A stretch of DNA of 64,000 nucleotides from NCBI GenBank assembly GCA_028282325.1, contig JANQID010000083.1:1-64000 (forward strand), in the 5' to 3' direction. Positions 36,776 through 44,443 of the stretch are shown piece by piece (the first letter of the stretch is position 1; each line of letters opens with the position of its first letter). Under the pieces are notes generated by a model. It did no database searches. It was not told where the DNA came from and was given only the letters and a program-made list of their open reading frames with translations. The position numbers were made by a program, and so were the translations under genes. The stretch comes from Chloroflexaceae bacterium (GTDB lineage Bacteria; Chloroflexota; Chloroflexia; Chloroflexales; Chloroflexaceae).

Positions 36776-36807
36776 GGGGGCATAAGCGGCGATCCGCCTA
36801 CGCCCCC
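36776..36807 (-). promoter_or_regulatory. 14-pair intercistronic hairpin before phnG
   Basis: In minus-strand RNA arms 36794-36807 and 36776-36789 pair over all 14 positions (two G-U) around a 4-base loop. In plus-strand RNA the two G-U pairs would be A-C clashes, so the structure is maintained for the operon transcript. It sits between phnD and phnG, with no T run after it, which suits an mRNA-processing or stability element. Confidence 0.65.
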
Positions 36808-36830
36808 AGGTGATTTTTCATTGAGGATAC

Positions 36831-36857
36831 GGGCGACCGATCGGTTTCGATCGCCCC
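36831..36857 (-). promoter_or_regulatory. second hairpin between phnD and phnG
   Basis: A GC-rich stem GGGCGATCG/CGA...TCGCCC with a small bulge (36831-36857), lying between the phnD stop (36887) and the larger hairpin. Together the two form a structured 126-base spacer that could set the ratio of transporter to lyase transcripts. Confidence 0.45.
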
Positions 36858-36886
36858 GTTCCTCTACTCGTCCATACTTGCTAATC

Positions 36887-38002
36887 TTAACCGCCCAACT
36901 CCTTGAGATCAAGCTCCAGCAGCTTGGCGATGTCGCGCAGCGAGTTGTAGTACTGGTCGAGCGTTTCCAGGCCCAACTCACCCGATGGGTCAAGGTACCA
37001 GTGCTTGATCTGCGCGATCAGCTCCGGATTATCCTTGATCTCCAGCAGAGCCTGCTTCACAGCCGCCTTGAACGACTCGGGCAGTTCGGTGCGTGCAGCG
37101 AACGGCGTGCTAGGAATCTCGTCGGACATTGCGATGATCGCGATGTTGCCTTCGGGGCAGGCGTCGTAAACTTCCTTGATCTCCTCAGGCGTGCGGCGCT
37201 TGCCGATCTGCTCATCCGGAAAGTTGCAGAGCTCGATCTGGCCCTCGCCCTGCAAGCGGTACAGGTTGCCCTCGTAGGTCGCGCCGGCATTCGCGCTGCC
37301 GTTCCACACCGCCAGCACCGACGTCGGGTGACTGCCGGCGAAAACCGTGTTCATTTCGGCGTCCGGGTCGATGCCATTCTTGATCAGCAAGGTTTTCGGC
37401 GCCAGGTGGCCCGATGTCGAAGCCGGGTCAACAAACGTGAAGTCCTGGCCCTTCAGATCTTCGAGGGTCTCAATGCCCGAACCCTTCTTGGTGATGATCG
37501 TGCTGTAGTAGTGCGCCGGAACACCCGGGTCGTACTCCACCTTGTCGCCAGCCTCGCCGGTGTACACCGCGAGCGCCTCAGCCTGGGCCTCTTGCACGGC
37601 CAACACGTACGAGAACGGACCGACTTCCATCGCGTCCACACGGTCGGCGCGCATCGCTTCGATCACGGCGGTGTAGCTGGTGCCGGTGAAGTACTCAACC
37701 GGGATGCCCAGCTTCTCTTCCAGGTAGACGCGAATCGGCTCGTTGTTCTCCAACACGGCGTCGGCGTCGTCACCGCCGAAGAAGCCAATGGTGAACTTTT
37801 CCGGCCAATCTGAACGATCATCTGCTTCGGCAGGGGCGGCGGTCGGTTCAGCTTCGGGTGCAGCAGTCGCTTCCGCAGCCGAGGCGGCGGTCGGTTCGGC
37901 TTCCGTCGGAGCTGGCTGGCTGCCGCATCCGACAACCGCGATCGCTCCAATGAGCATGGCGACGATGATGTACAACATCGTCTGGTTACGCAACGCGTTC
38001 AT
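36887..38002 (-). CDS. phnD: phosphonate ABC transporter substrate-binding lipoprotein
   Basis: PhnD, 371 residues, captures phosphonates outside the membrane and hands them to PhnE. A lipoprotein signal (LIGAIAVVGCGS) puts the lipid Cys at residue 26. A spacer rich in Ala, Glu, Pro and Thr (about 28-62) tethers the domain. The binding domain has KFTIGFFGGDDADAVLENN, DRVDAMEVGPFSYVLAV, FVDPASTSGHLAPKTLL and GSHPTSVLAVWNGSANAGAT, all PhnD-type. Start ATG 38000-38002 after GGAGTAAGGAAC. Confidence 0.95.
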   Translation of the reverse strand: MNALRNQTMLYIIVAMLIGAIAVVGCGSQPAPTEAEPTAASAAEATAAPEAEPTAAPAEADDRSDWPEKFTIGFFGGDDADAVLENNEPIRVYLEEKLGIPVEYFTGTSYTAVIEAMRADRVDAMEVGPFSYVLAVQEAQAEALAVYTGEAGDKVEYDPGVPAHYYSTIITKKGSGIETLEDLKGQDFTFVDPASTSGHLAPKTLLIKNGIDPDAEMNTVFAGSHPTSVLAVWNGSANAGATYEGNLYRLQGEGQIELCNFPDEQIGKRRTPEEIKEVYDACPEGNIAIIAMSDEIPSTPFAARTELPESFKAAVKQALLEIKDNPELIAQIKHWYLDPSGELGLETLDQYYNSLRDIAKLLELDLKELGG

Positions 38003-38093
38003 CTGTTCCTTACTCCTTGCATTCGGTCGGCTCTTTTCACCATCCAAACAAAGCGGACGCCTGCCGTCACGGCAGCCGAGGAGCCGTCGTTGG

Positions 38094-39005
38094 CTAGATC
38101 AGACGCTTGCGCAGAAAATCGCTGATCCGGTCAATGATCGTGACGGTGATGACGATCAGGATCAACGCGCCCATCAAATCTCGATATTGGAACAGGTTGA
38201 TATATTTCGTAATGATGAAGCCGACGCCGCCCGCGCCGACCAGACCTAGAATCGTCGCCGAACGCACGTTGTGCTCGAAGTAGAGCAGCGAATACGAAGC
38301 GGCCAGCGGCAGCGCTTGCGGCACGACGCCATAAACGAACGCCTGCATTCGGCTCGATCCGGTTGCACGCACAGCCAGCACCTGTTGCGGATCAATCGCC
38401 TCGATCGCTTCGGCATACAACTTGGCCAGCGACCCGATCGAACCGATGGCCAGCGCCATCACGCCGCCAAACGGCCCCAGACCCACTGCCGCCACGAAGA
38501 TCAACGCGAAGATAATGTCGGGAATGGCACGATTGATGTTCAACAACATGCGCGTGATCTGGTAAATCCATGGATATGGAGCGGTATTGCGCGCTGCGAG
38601 CAATGCAAAGGGGATCGAGAGTATGATCGCACCCGAGGTGCCGATAACCGCCATCTGTACCGTCTCGATGATGTACGGAACAATACCGGGGTAGGCGATC
38701 GGCAATTCCGCGCCCAGCCAGCCCTGCAAAAACGCCGGAGCTGCCCAGGCGGTCGTTTCGAGATCGAAGCGCGGCGGAAACAGGCGAACGATGAAATCGG
38801 CAATATTCGGAATGCCGGCCATAAACTCGGTCGGGCTGACATTGGTTCCTTCGATCGACCAGGCATACACCGCAATAATGACGATCACCGCCATAACCAT
38901 CTTGAGGGTGACGCGCGGCAGAGGTCGCAGCAACTCATCGCGTAACTCGGCCTGTCGTAGCGCTGCTGAATGCGCCGGAGAGGTCGCTTCAATTTCAGAC
39001 GCCAT
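38094..39005 (-). CDS. phnE: phosphonate ABC transporter permease
   Basis: PhnE, 303 residues, the transmembrane channel. A cytosolic 40-residue tail precedes a first membrane helix (MVMAVIVIIAVYAWSI). The core region has GTSGAIILSIPFALLAARNT and the EAA-type loop EAIEAIDPQQVLAVRATGSS that contacts PhnC, then LRSATILGLVGAGGVG-like NVRSATILGLVGAGGVGFII. A single permease gene implies a homodimer. It lies before phnD, giving the gene order C-E-D instead of the familiar C-D-E. Start ATG 39003-39005 with GGAG eight bases upstream. Confidence 0.95.
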   Translation of the reverse strand: MASEIEATSPAHSAALRQAELRDELLRPLPRVTLKMVMAVIVIIAVYAWSIEGTNVSPTEFMAGIPNIADFIVRLFPPRFDLETTAWAAPAFLQGWLGAELPIAYPGIVPYIIETVQMAVIGTSGAIILSIPFALLAARNTAPYPWIYQITRMLLNINRAIPDIIFALIFVAAVGLGPFGGVMALAIGSIGSLAKLYAEAIEAIDPQQVLAVRATGSSRMQAFVYGVVPQALPLAASYSLLYFEHNVRSATILGLVGAGGVGFIITKYINLFQYRDLMGALILIVITVTIIDRISDFLRKRLI

Positions 39006-39120
39006 TACACACTCCGTTTCTATCACCCAGGCGCACTTTCAGAAACTGCCTGACAATTTAATACACCAAAGACCGAATCAACCCTAGCCTTGATCTGGCC
39101 CGGCCTCATCAAACAGTCGC

Positions 39121-39906
39121 TTAGGCATACGCCGGCTGTTTAGACGGCGCCTGACTCGATAGCTTATCAAAGCGGTAGATCTGATCCAACGCAACGTCGT
39201 CAAGCTCGCTTGGCAGCCCGTTGAAGACCACCTCGCCGCGCGCAATGCCGATCACTCGATCGGCGAATGCCTTCGCCACCGGCACTTGGTGCAAATTAAT
39301 CAGCGTCAGGACATTATCCTCACGCGCCACCCGCGCCAAGTCGCCCATCACCTGCATCGACAATTCGGGATCGAGACTAGCCACCGGCTCGTCGGCCAGT
39401 AACACTTTCGGCTCCTGCGACATCGCCCGCGCGATAGCCACCCGCTGCTTCTCGCCGCCCGACAGCTTGTCGGCACGCTGATTGGCGCGTTCGAGCAAGT
39501 TGACCCGTTCCAGGTTGCGAATGGCAATCGCCCGATGACTGCGATCAAAGAAGCCTGCCAGACTACCCCAGCCGTTGGTGTAGCCAAGTCTCCCGGTGAG
39601 CACATTGGTCAGCACCGGCAACCGATCAACCAGATTGTATTCTTGCCAGATAAAGCCGATCTGGCGGCGCGTTTGATACCACTCGGCCTCGCTCTTTTGG
39701 GTGACGTCATCACCGTCCAGGATGATCTGACCGCCGGTAGGACGCTGCAAGCCGTTGATACAGCGCAGCAGCGTGGATTTGCCCGCCCCGGAACGACCGA
39801 TGATCGCAATAATCTCGCCGGCTTCCGCCGTGAAGCTCACCGAAGTGAGCGCCCGATGGCCGTTCGCGTATACCATAGACAGATTTTGTATGGTTAGTAG
39901 ACTCAT
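39121..39906 (-). CDS. phnC: phosphonate ABC transporter ATP-binding protein
   Basis: PhnC, 261 residues, the ATPase that powers phosphonate import. Walker A is IIGRSGAGKSTLLRCINGL, the signature LSGGEKQRVAIARAMS, Walker B VLLADEPVASLDP and the H-loop INLHQVPVA (His after the strand). IGFIWQEYNLVDRLPVLTNV is typical of PhnC. First gene of the operon, with a structured leader (39935-39960) and a Pho-box-like promoter upstream. Confidence 0.95.
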   Translation of the reverse strand: MSLLTIQNLSMVYANGHRALTSVSFTAEAGEIIAIIGRSGAGKSTLLRCINGLQRPTGGQIILDGDDVTQKSEAEWYQTRRQIGFIWQEYNLVDRLPVLTNVLTGRLGYTNGWGSLAGFFDRSHRAIAIRNLERVNLLERANQRADKLSGGEKQRVAIARAMSQEPKVLLADEPVASLDPELSMQVMGDLARVAREDNVLTLINLHQVPVAKAFADRVIGIARGEVVFNGLPSELDDVALDQIYRFDKLSSQAPSKQPAYA

Positions 39907-39934
39907 TGGGAGTCCCTTCCCTTCACTGCAAAAC

Positions 39935-39960
39935 CGTCCGGCAACAATCGCCGCCGGACG
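39935..39960 (-). promoter_or_regulatory. leader hairpin upstream of phnC
   Basis: A perfect 8-base inverted repeat (39935-39942 with 39953-39960), loop of 10, centred about 40 bases before the phnC ATG in the leader of the operon. It ends well before the Shine-Dalgarno region. Confidence 0.4.
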
Positions 39961-40032
39961 CTTTCACAAGGTATAAGCTGTCAGGATGCTTTCGTTAAGC
40001 ACACAGACATTAATGTAACAAAGCTTCATTAA

Positions 40033-40066
40033 TAGATAGCCAATCCGGTGTTAAGTTTCAGTTAAG
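40033..40066 (-). promoter_or_regulatory. Pho-box-like promoter of the phn operon
   Basis: On the minus strand the hexamer CTTAAC occurs twice, 40061-40066 and 40050-40055, exactly 11 bases apart (CTTAAC N5 CTTAAC). A -10-like TATCTA (40033-40038) lies 11 bases further on; TATTAA at 40029-40034 is an alternative. PhoB/PhoP-type regulators bind 11-bp direct repeats that replace the -35, and the cyanobacterial form of the repeat is CTTAACCT. A third CTTAAC at 39994-39999 lies 56 bases downstream. Phosphate-starvation control is inferred. Confidence 0.6.
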
Positions 40067-40123
40067 ATTCGGCAAAGAATTTATGCATGGCCTGGGGAAG
40101 TCATATCGCCTACGTGACGTAAG

Positions 40124-40152
40124 TTGCCTTCAGCGGCATATCGCTTTATACT
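40124..40152 (+). promoter_or_regulatory. promoter of the RpiR-type regulator gene
   Basis: TTGCCT (40124-40129), exactly 17 bases, TATACT (40147-40152). Transcription would start near 40159, 56 bases before the GTG start at 40215. It diverges from the phn promoter 58 bases away in the 308-base gap 39907-40214. Confidence 0.65.
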
Positions 40153-40214
40153 AGCCACGCCGGTTTGGGGCACAACACCGCCCGGTAAACCGGCTGAATT
40201 CCAGAGGAGGTTGT

Positions 40215-41093
40215 GTGGATCAGGGTGGATCGGGCGACCTGACAATCGTTGCCGAGGGCGTACTCGCCCGGCTGCGTTCCGTCTACGAATCGCTCTCGGA
40301 AGCTGAACAGCGTGTGGCGGCATTCATCGCCGACGCGCCCGATCAGATCGTCTACTTGCCGGTAAAAGCGCTCGCCGAGCGCATTGGCGTGAGTGAAGCC
40401 ACGGTCATTCGTTGTTGTCGCTCACTCGGCTATCGGGGTCTGCGCGACCTCAAGCTCGCCCTCGCCGCCGAAACCGTCACGCCGATCCAGGTTACGCGTG
40501 AGCAGGTTGCACCGACCGACAGCGTGGCCGAGATCACGCGCAAGATCCTGCACTCTGACATCCAGGCGATTGCAGATACGCTGGCGGTCATCGATCCCGA
40601 CGCGCTGGAGCAGGCGGTCGCCGCCATGCTGACGGCCTCCAAAATCGAGTTCTATGGCATCGGCAGCTCGATCCCGGTCGCTATGGACGCGGCCTATCGC
40701 TTTCTACGTATAGGCGTACCGTCCGCCGTTGTGACCGATCCGTATATGCAAATGATCGCGGCGGCGCAACTTCCCTCCGACGCAGTGGCATTCGCGATTT
40801 CGCACAGCGGCCACTCGACCGACATCATCAACGCGTTGCGCGCGGCGCACGACACCGGAGCCACACGCATCCTGTTGACCAGCCACGCCAACGCCCCGCT
40901 CAACAGCTACGCCGATATACGCCTAGTAACAGCCGCCCGCGCAACAATGATGCTGCATGGCGAGACGCTCGCGAGCCGCATCGCGCATATGAGCGTCATC
41001 GATGCGTTGAACGTCGCGGTATCGGTGCGACAGCTCGACAAAACCCTCGACGTTATGACCCGAGCAAGCGTGTTCATCTCGGAGCGCTTCTAA
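40215..41093 (+). CDS. MurR/RpiR-family transcriptional regulator (HTH + SIS)
   Basis: 292 residues. The N-terminal HTH_6 domain (about 1-80) shows LSEAEQRVAAFIADAPDQIV and ALAERIGVSEATVIRCCRSL. The SIS sugar-phosphate-binding domain (about 110-255) shows KIEFYGIGSSIPVAMDAAYR and DAVAFAISHSGHSTDIINAL. RpiR proteins respond to phosphosugars; the C-P lyase pathway makes phosphorylated riboses, so such an intermediate may be the ligand (inference). Divergent from phnC, replacing the GntR-type PhnF seen elsewhere. GTG start with AGAGGAGG upstream. The stop overlaps the convergent epimerase gene by 4 bases. Confidence 0.88.
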   Translation: MDQGGSGDLTIVAEGVLARLRSVYESLSEAEQRVAAFIADAPDQIVYLPVKALAERIGVSEATVIRCCRSLGYRGLRDLKLALAAETVTPIQVTREQVAPTDSVAEITRKILHSDIQAIADTLAVIDPDALEQAVAAMLTASKIEFYGIGSSIPVAMDAAYRFLRIGVPSAVVTDPYMQMIAAAQLPSDAVAFAISHSGHSTDIINALRAAHDTGATRILLTSHANAPLNSYADIRLVTAARATMMLHGETLASRIAHMSVIDALNVAVSVRQLDKTLDVMTRASVFISERF

Positions 41094-41917
41094 CGCGCCA
41101 ACTCGTGCTCAGCCAGCCATGCCGCCGCCGCCGGAATCTTGGCATAGTCGCGCAGTTCCAAGATCAAGCGCGGGCGTTGCTTCAACTCGCCCAGCGCCTC
41201 GAACAGTGCATACCAGTTGATGTTGCCTTCGCCCGGCGCCCAGTGGCGATCAAGCTGACCGTCGCTGTCTTGCAAGTGCAGATGGCCCAGTAACGCCCCC
41301 GCCTCGCACACCCACTGATCGGGCGTCGGACCGCCGATGCGATGGCCGATGAAGGCATGGCCAATGTCCAGGCTCATACGCACGTAGGCCGATTCGAACG
41401 AGCGCACCAGGGCGAGCAGCGGCGCTGGGTGGGTATCCTGGATCGTCTCGATCACCAGCGTACATTTCGCCTGCTCAGCCATCGGCAGAAATGCCTCAAT
41501 CGTCTCGCGCGCAGCGTCAAACTCGAACGTGCGCCCGGCCGCGATCGCGTGGGCGAGCTGGGGATGACCGAAGAACATAAATGGGCTGTGGATGACCATA
41601 TGGCTCGCGCCGAGGGCCGCGCCAAACTCCAGCCCCTGACGCATTCGCTCGACAACCAGCGCGCGCACTTTCGGATCGACCGCCGCCAGCGTGAGACCGA
41701 TGAACGGCCCGTGGATCCCCAGACGCCCCTGATAGCCGTCGAGCACATCGCGCGCCAGGCGCACTTGAGACCGCCAATCGCTATCCAGCACATCGGGGCG
41801 GCAGGCATCCTGAATCTCCAGATCGCGCCGGGACTCGATCAACCAGTCGCGATACTTCGGCAGCAAATCCAGGGGCATCGCCGCACCGACAACCGGCAAG
41901 GCATGCTCTTCAGACAT
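41090..41917 (-). CDS. sugar-phosphate isomerase/epimerase (xylose-isomerase-like TIM barrel)
   Basis: A 275-residue AP-endonuclease-2/xylose-isomerase-like TIM barrel. Metal-site residues are in CTLVIETIQD (Glu), RMSLDIGHAFIGH (Asp, His), LGHLHLQDSDGQ (His) and PRLILELRDY (Glu). The substrate is not clear; hydroxypyruvate isomerase, myo-inosose dehydratase and ketose epimerases share the fold. It is convergent with rpiR (4-base overlap) on the outer edge of the phosphonate island. A Pho-like array lies upstream at 42085-42123, so it may answer the same signal. Confidence 0.8.
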   Translation of the reverse strand: MSEEHALPVVGAAMPLDLLPKYRDWLIESRRDLEIQDACRPDVLDSDWRSQVRLARDVLDGYQGRLGIHGPFIGLTLAAVDPKVRALVVERMRQGLEFGAALGASHMVIHSPFMFFGHPQLAHAIAAGRTFEFDAARETIEAFLPMAEQAKCTLVIETIQDTHPAPLLALVRSFESAYVRMSLDIGHAFIGHRIGGPTPDQWVCEAGALLGHLHLQDSDGQLDRHWAPGEGNINWYALFEALGELKQRPRLILELRDYAKIPAAAAWLAEHELAR

Positions 41918-42497
41918 GGTATCTCCCCTTTAGCCATTTGAAACCGACCCGAATTCCTATCAAACAATCTTGCAAGGTACAGGCATCACTCGCCGCTTTA
42001 CGCCGCAAAGCAGGCTATGTATGAGCGGCTCGAACCGCCCGCGGCGACTCGCCAAACCTTGACCGGCACACCATACCGTGATCAGGTTAACTGAGTATAG
42101 TGGCGAGATTAATGAATGGTTAAGTAATGGGTGTTCCCGCGCCGAGTTGGCGTGACATCTCCGGTTGCGGCTTGACGCAGATCAACATAAAATAGTAAGC
42201 GGATGGGTGCGCGCAGCAAACTCGGTCTGAGGCCGAAGCCATCGCTCGGCAGAACATCATTGACGCACACTGGCGCATCGCCAGCCTGGAGGAGGCGCAT
42301 TCGACGAATAGGGACGCGCCTTCTTCGATCAGGCGCAGATCGATGGTTGCGTCTTGTGTTTTCATACGTATCGTGAAGCGGACTAATCGTATTGCCGCAC
42401 AACGGCGCAATTGCCGCGCGCCTCTCCTCCCGCTTCCATCAGTGCATTGTTATTGTTCCGCCATCGATCAGCAACGCCCCGCTAACTTAGAGAACAT
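41918..42497. other. 580-base gap without a convincing gene
   Basis: No protein family is recognisable. Two overlapping minus-strand frames of about 97 codons (42109-42410) have unlike compositions and no start signal. A short plus-strand frame near 42198-42310 is open for some 60 codons but has stops just upstream. The only clear structure is the phased TTAA array at 42085-42123. The gap may hold the remains of a lost gene. Confidence 0.6.
42085..42123 (-). promoter_or_regulatory. phased TTAA array upstream of the epimerase gene (Pho-box-like)
   Basis: On the plus strand GGTTAA (42085-42090), GATTAA (42107-42112) and GGTTAA (42118-42123) start 22 and 11 bases apart, all in one 11-base phase. 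Read on the minus strand they are TTAACC, TTAATC and TTAACC. Between them TATACT (minus strand, 42094-42099) could be the -10. The epimerase start is about 170 bases downstream. The motif and period match the repeat at 40050-40066. Confidence 0.45.
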
Positions 42498-43196
42498 ATG
42501 GCATACGATGTAATCTTGTTTGATCTTGATGGCACCATGAGCGATCCACTCATCGGAATTACGCGATCGATGAATTATGCACTAGAGAGTTATGGGTTTG
42601 CTCAACTCCCGGAAGTTGAACTGGCGCAGTTCATCGGACTGCCAATAGACGCAACGTTCTCGTTGCTGGCCAACACCGATTCAGAATCGCTCATCGGACA
42701 ATTGGTCGCCAAATATCGAGAGCGATTCGCTGCTATAGGATACGCTGAGAACACGCTCTATCCCGGCGTGCGCGAGACTCTGGACGACCTCTATAATTCC
42801 AATGTGGTTATGGGCGTATGTACATCGAAGCGCGCGGATTACGCCGAGATGATCCTGCGCATGTTCGAGATCGATCAGTACTTCGCCTTTGTGAGCGGTG
42901 GCGATGTTGGCGTCCACAAAGCGCAGCAGATAGAGACACTGCTTGCCAGCGGGGCCATTTCTAAGGCCGCCTTGATGATCGGCGATAGATCCGTGGATCT
43001 TGCGTCGGCGCACGCCAACGGCATTGCGGCTGCCGGCGTAACTTGGGGCTACGGCACGCGGGCGGAGCTTGAAAACGAGAGCCCTGCCCACATATTCGAC
43101 GCCCCTGAAGAGCTGAGCATGCTGAAGCGGCTGATGATCGGGAGAACCGGCGCGACTGAGCGGCGCTCCCCTGGGTTCGGCGGTATTGAGAAGTAG
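42498..43196 (+). CDS. HAD-superfamily phosphatase (phosphoglycolate-phosphatase-like)
   Basis: A 232-residue HAD hydrolase. Motif I is VILFDLDGTMSDPLIG with the nucleophile Asp, motif II a Thr in VCTSKRADY, motif III Lys near VHKAQQIE, and motif IV MIGDRSVDLASAHANG. A helical cap (about 20-85) places it in subfamily IA, near phosphoglycolate phosphatase and phosphonoacetaldehyde hydrolase. The phosphonatase-type active-site Lys cannot be identified, so a phosphatase is preferred. It lies next to, but not in, the phosphonate island. 25 bases precede the next gene. Confidence 0.85.
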   Translation: MAYDVILFDLDGTMSDPLIGITRSMNYALESYGFAQLPEVELAQFIGLPIDATFSLLANTDSESLIGQLVAKYRERFAAIGYAENTLYPGVRETLDDLYNSNVVMGVCTSKRADYAEMILRMFEIDQYFAFVSGGDVGVHKAQQIETLLASGAISKAALMIGDRSVDLASAHANGIAAAGVTWGYGTRAELENESPAHIFDAPEELSMLKRLMIGRTGATERRSPGFGGIEK

Positions 43197-43221
43197 TATT
43201 GAAACATAAGGGTATACTATT

Positions 43222-44277
43222 ATGTCAACCCCAAACCAGATGAAAGGCGTGCTACTCACCGGATTCGGTGGCTTTGACAAGCTTGAATACCGGGAAGATC
43301 TTCCGGTTCCGACGCCAGCCGCCGGCGAAGTCCTGATCAAGGTTGGCGCGTGCGGTATGAACAATACGGATCTGTGGACGCGCGAAGGCGCATACGGCAA
43401 TGCGATAGACGATCAGGAGCAGTCGGGATGGAGCGGCGGCGAGTTTCAGTTTCCGCGTATCCAGGGCGCCGACATCGTCGGAGAGATCGTAGCCGTCGGC
43501 GTCGGCGTGGCGGAAGCACGAATGGGCGAGCGGGTGATGGTCAACCCCACGCTTTACGCCGGCGCCGGTAAGATCGGTCTTTACGCAGCAAGTTTCATCG
43601 GCAGCGAATGCGACGGCGGCTTTGCCGAGTTTGCCACGGTTCCGGCGACGAACGCACTCGTCATTGAGTCCGATCTCTCCGATGCGGAACTCGCGACGTT
43701 TATGATCTCCTACCTGACGGCAGAGCACATGTTGAATCGCGGGCGCGTCTCCCGCGACGATTGGGTACTGGTGACAGGGTCTTCCGGCGGGGTGGGTTCG
43801 GCGCTTATCCAGCTCAGCAAACGACGCGGCGCTCACGTTATCGCCGTGGTCGGTCAGGGTAAGGAGCAGCAGGTTATGTCAATTGGAGCGGATAGCGTGA
43901 TCCAGCGCGGCGCCAACATTCGCGCCGGATTGTCGGCGTTGGGGCGAGAGACGGTTGACGTAGCGGCTGACGTCGTGGGCGGCTCGCAAGCGGCTGAACT
44001 GATCGACGTGCTGCGTCCGGGCGGGCGCTTCGTGATCGCCGGAGCAATCGCCGGGCATACCACGGAGATCGACTGGCGCAAGGTGTATCTGAAGCACCTC
44101 GATATTCTCGGCTTGACAATGGGCATGATGCAGGAGGCCAGAGACTTGATCCGATACATCACATCCGCTGAAATACGCCCCTTACTAGCGCGAACATATC
44201 CGCTCAGCGCCATCGTTGAAGCACAAAAATTCTTTCTGGAAAAGCGCTTTTTCGGCAAGCTGGCGTTAATCCCATAA
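43222..44277 (+). CDS. MDR-superfamily zinc-binding dehydrogenase / quinone oxidoreductase
   Basis: A 351-residue medium-chain dehydrogenase. Catalytic-domain features are VGACGMNNTDLWTREGAYG and FPRIQGADIVGEIVAVG; the NAD(P) domain has VLVTGSSGGVGSALIQLSKR. The Cys of GACGMN may bind catalytic zinc, but the four structural-zinc cysteines are missing (VMVNPTLYAGAGKIG lies in that position). Substrate unknown. Likely cotranscribed with the HAD gene 26 bases upstream. Confidence 0.85.
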   Translation: MSTPNQMKGVLLTGFGGFDKLEYREDLPVPTPAAGEVLIKVGACGMNNTDLWTREGAYGNAIDDQEQSGWSGGEFQFPRIQGADIVGEIVAVGVGVAEARMGERVMVNPTLYAGAGKIGLYAASFIGSECDGGFAEFATVPATNALVIESDLSDAELATFMISYLTAEHMLNRGRVSRDDWVLVTGSSGGVGSALIQLSKRRGAHVIAVVGQGKEQQVMSIGADSVIQRGANIRAGLSALGRETVDVAADVVGGSQAAELIDVLRPGGRFVIAGAIAGHTTEIDWRKVYLKHLDILGLTMGMMQEARDLIRYITSAEIRPLLARTYPLSAIVEAQKFFLEKRFFGKLALIP

Positions 44278-44443
44278 CAATCACCGGGATCAACGCAGCC
44301 GCAAGAATCGTCAAGATCGCTCGTCGACAGCAGGATTTGCGCGCCAAGCGCAGCAACCAGGATCAAGACGCCCGTCGGCCTCCGCTCTATACTGGTTATG
44401 CGTTGAACGACTTGTTCAAATTGGAGCAACAAGGAGGCCCGTT

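Noticed and set aside
42109-42410. Two overlapping minus-strand frames of about 97 codons in the 580-base gap
   Set aside because: No family features, no ribosome site, and the two frames overlap almost wholly; at most one could be coding and neither looks it.
42498-43196. HAD protein as phosphonoacetaldehyde hydrolase (phosphonatase)
   Set aside because: The neighbourhood is tempting, but no Schiff-base lysine of the phosphonatase cap can be placed and no phnW aminotransferase is near; a general HAD phosphatase is safer.
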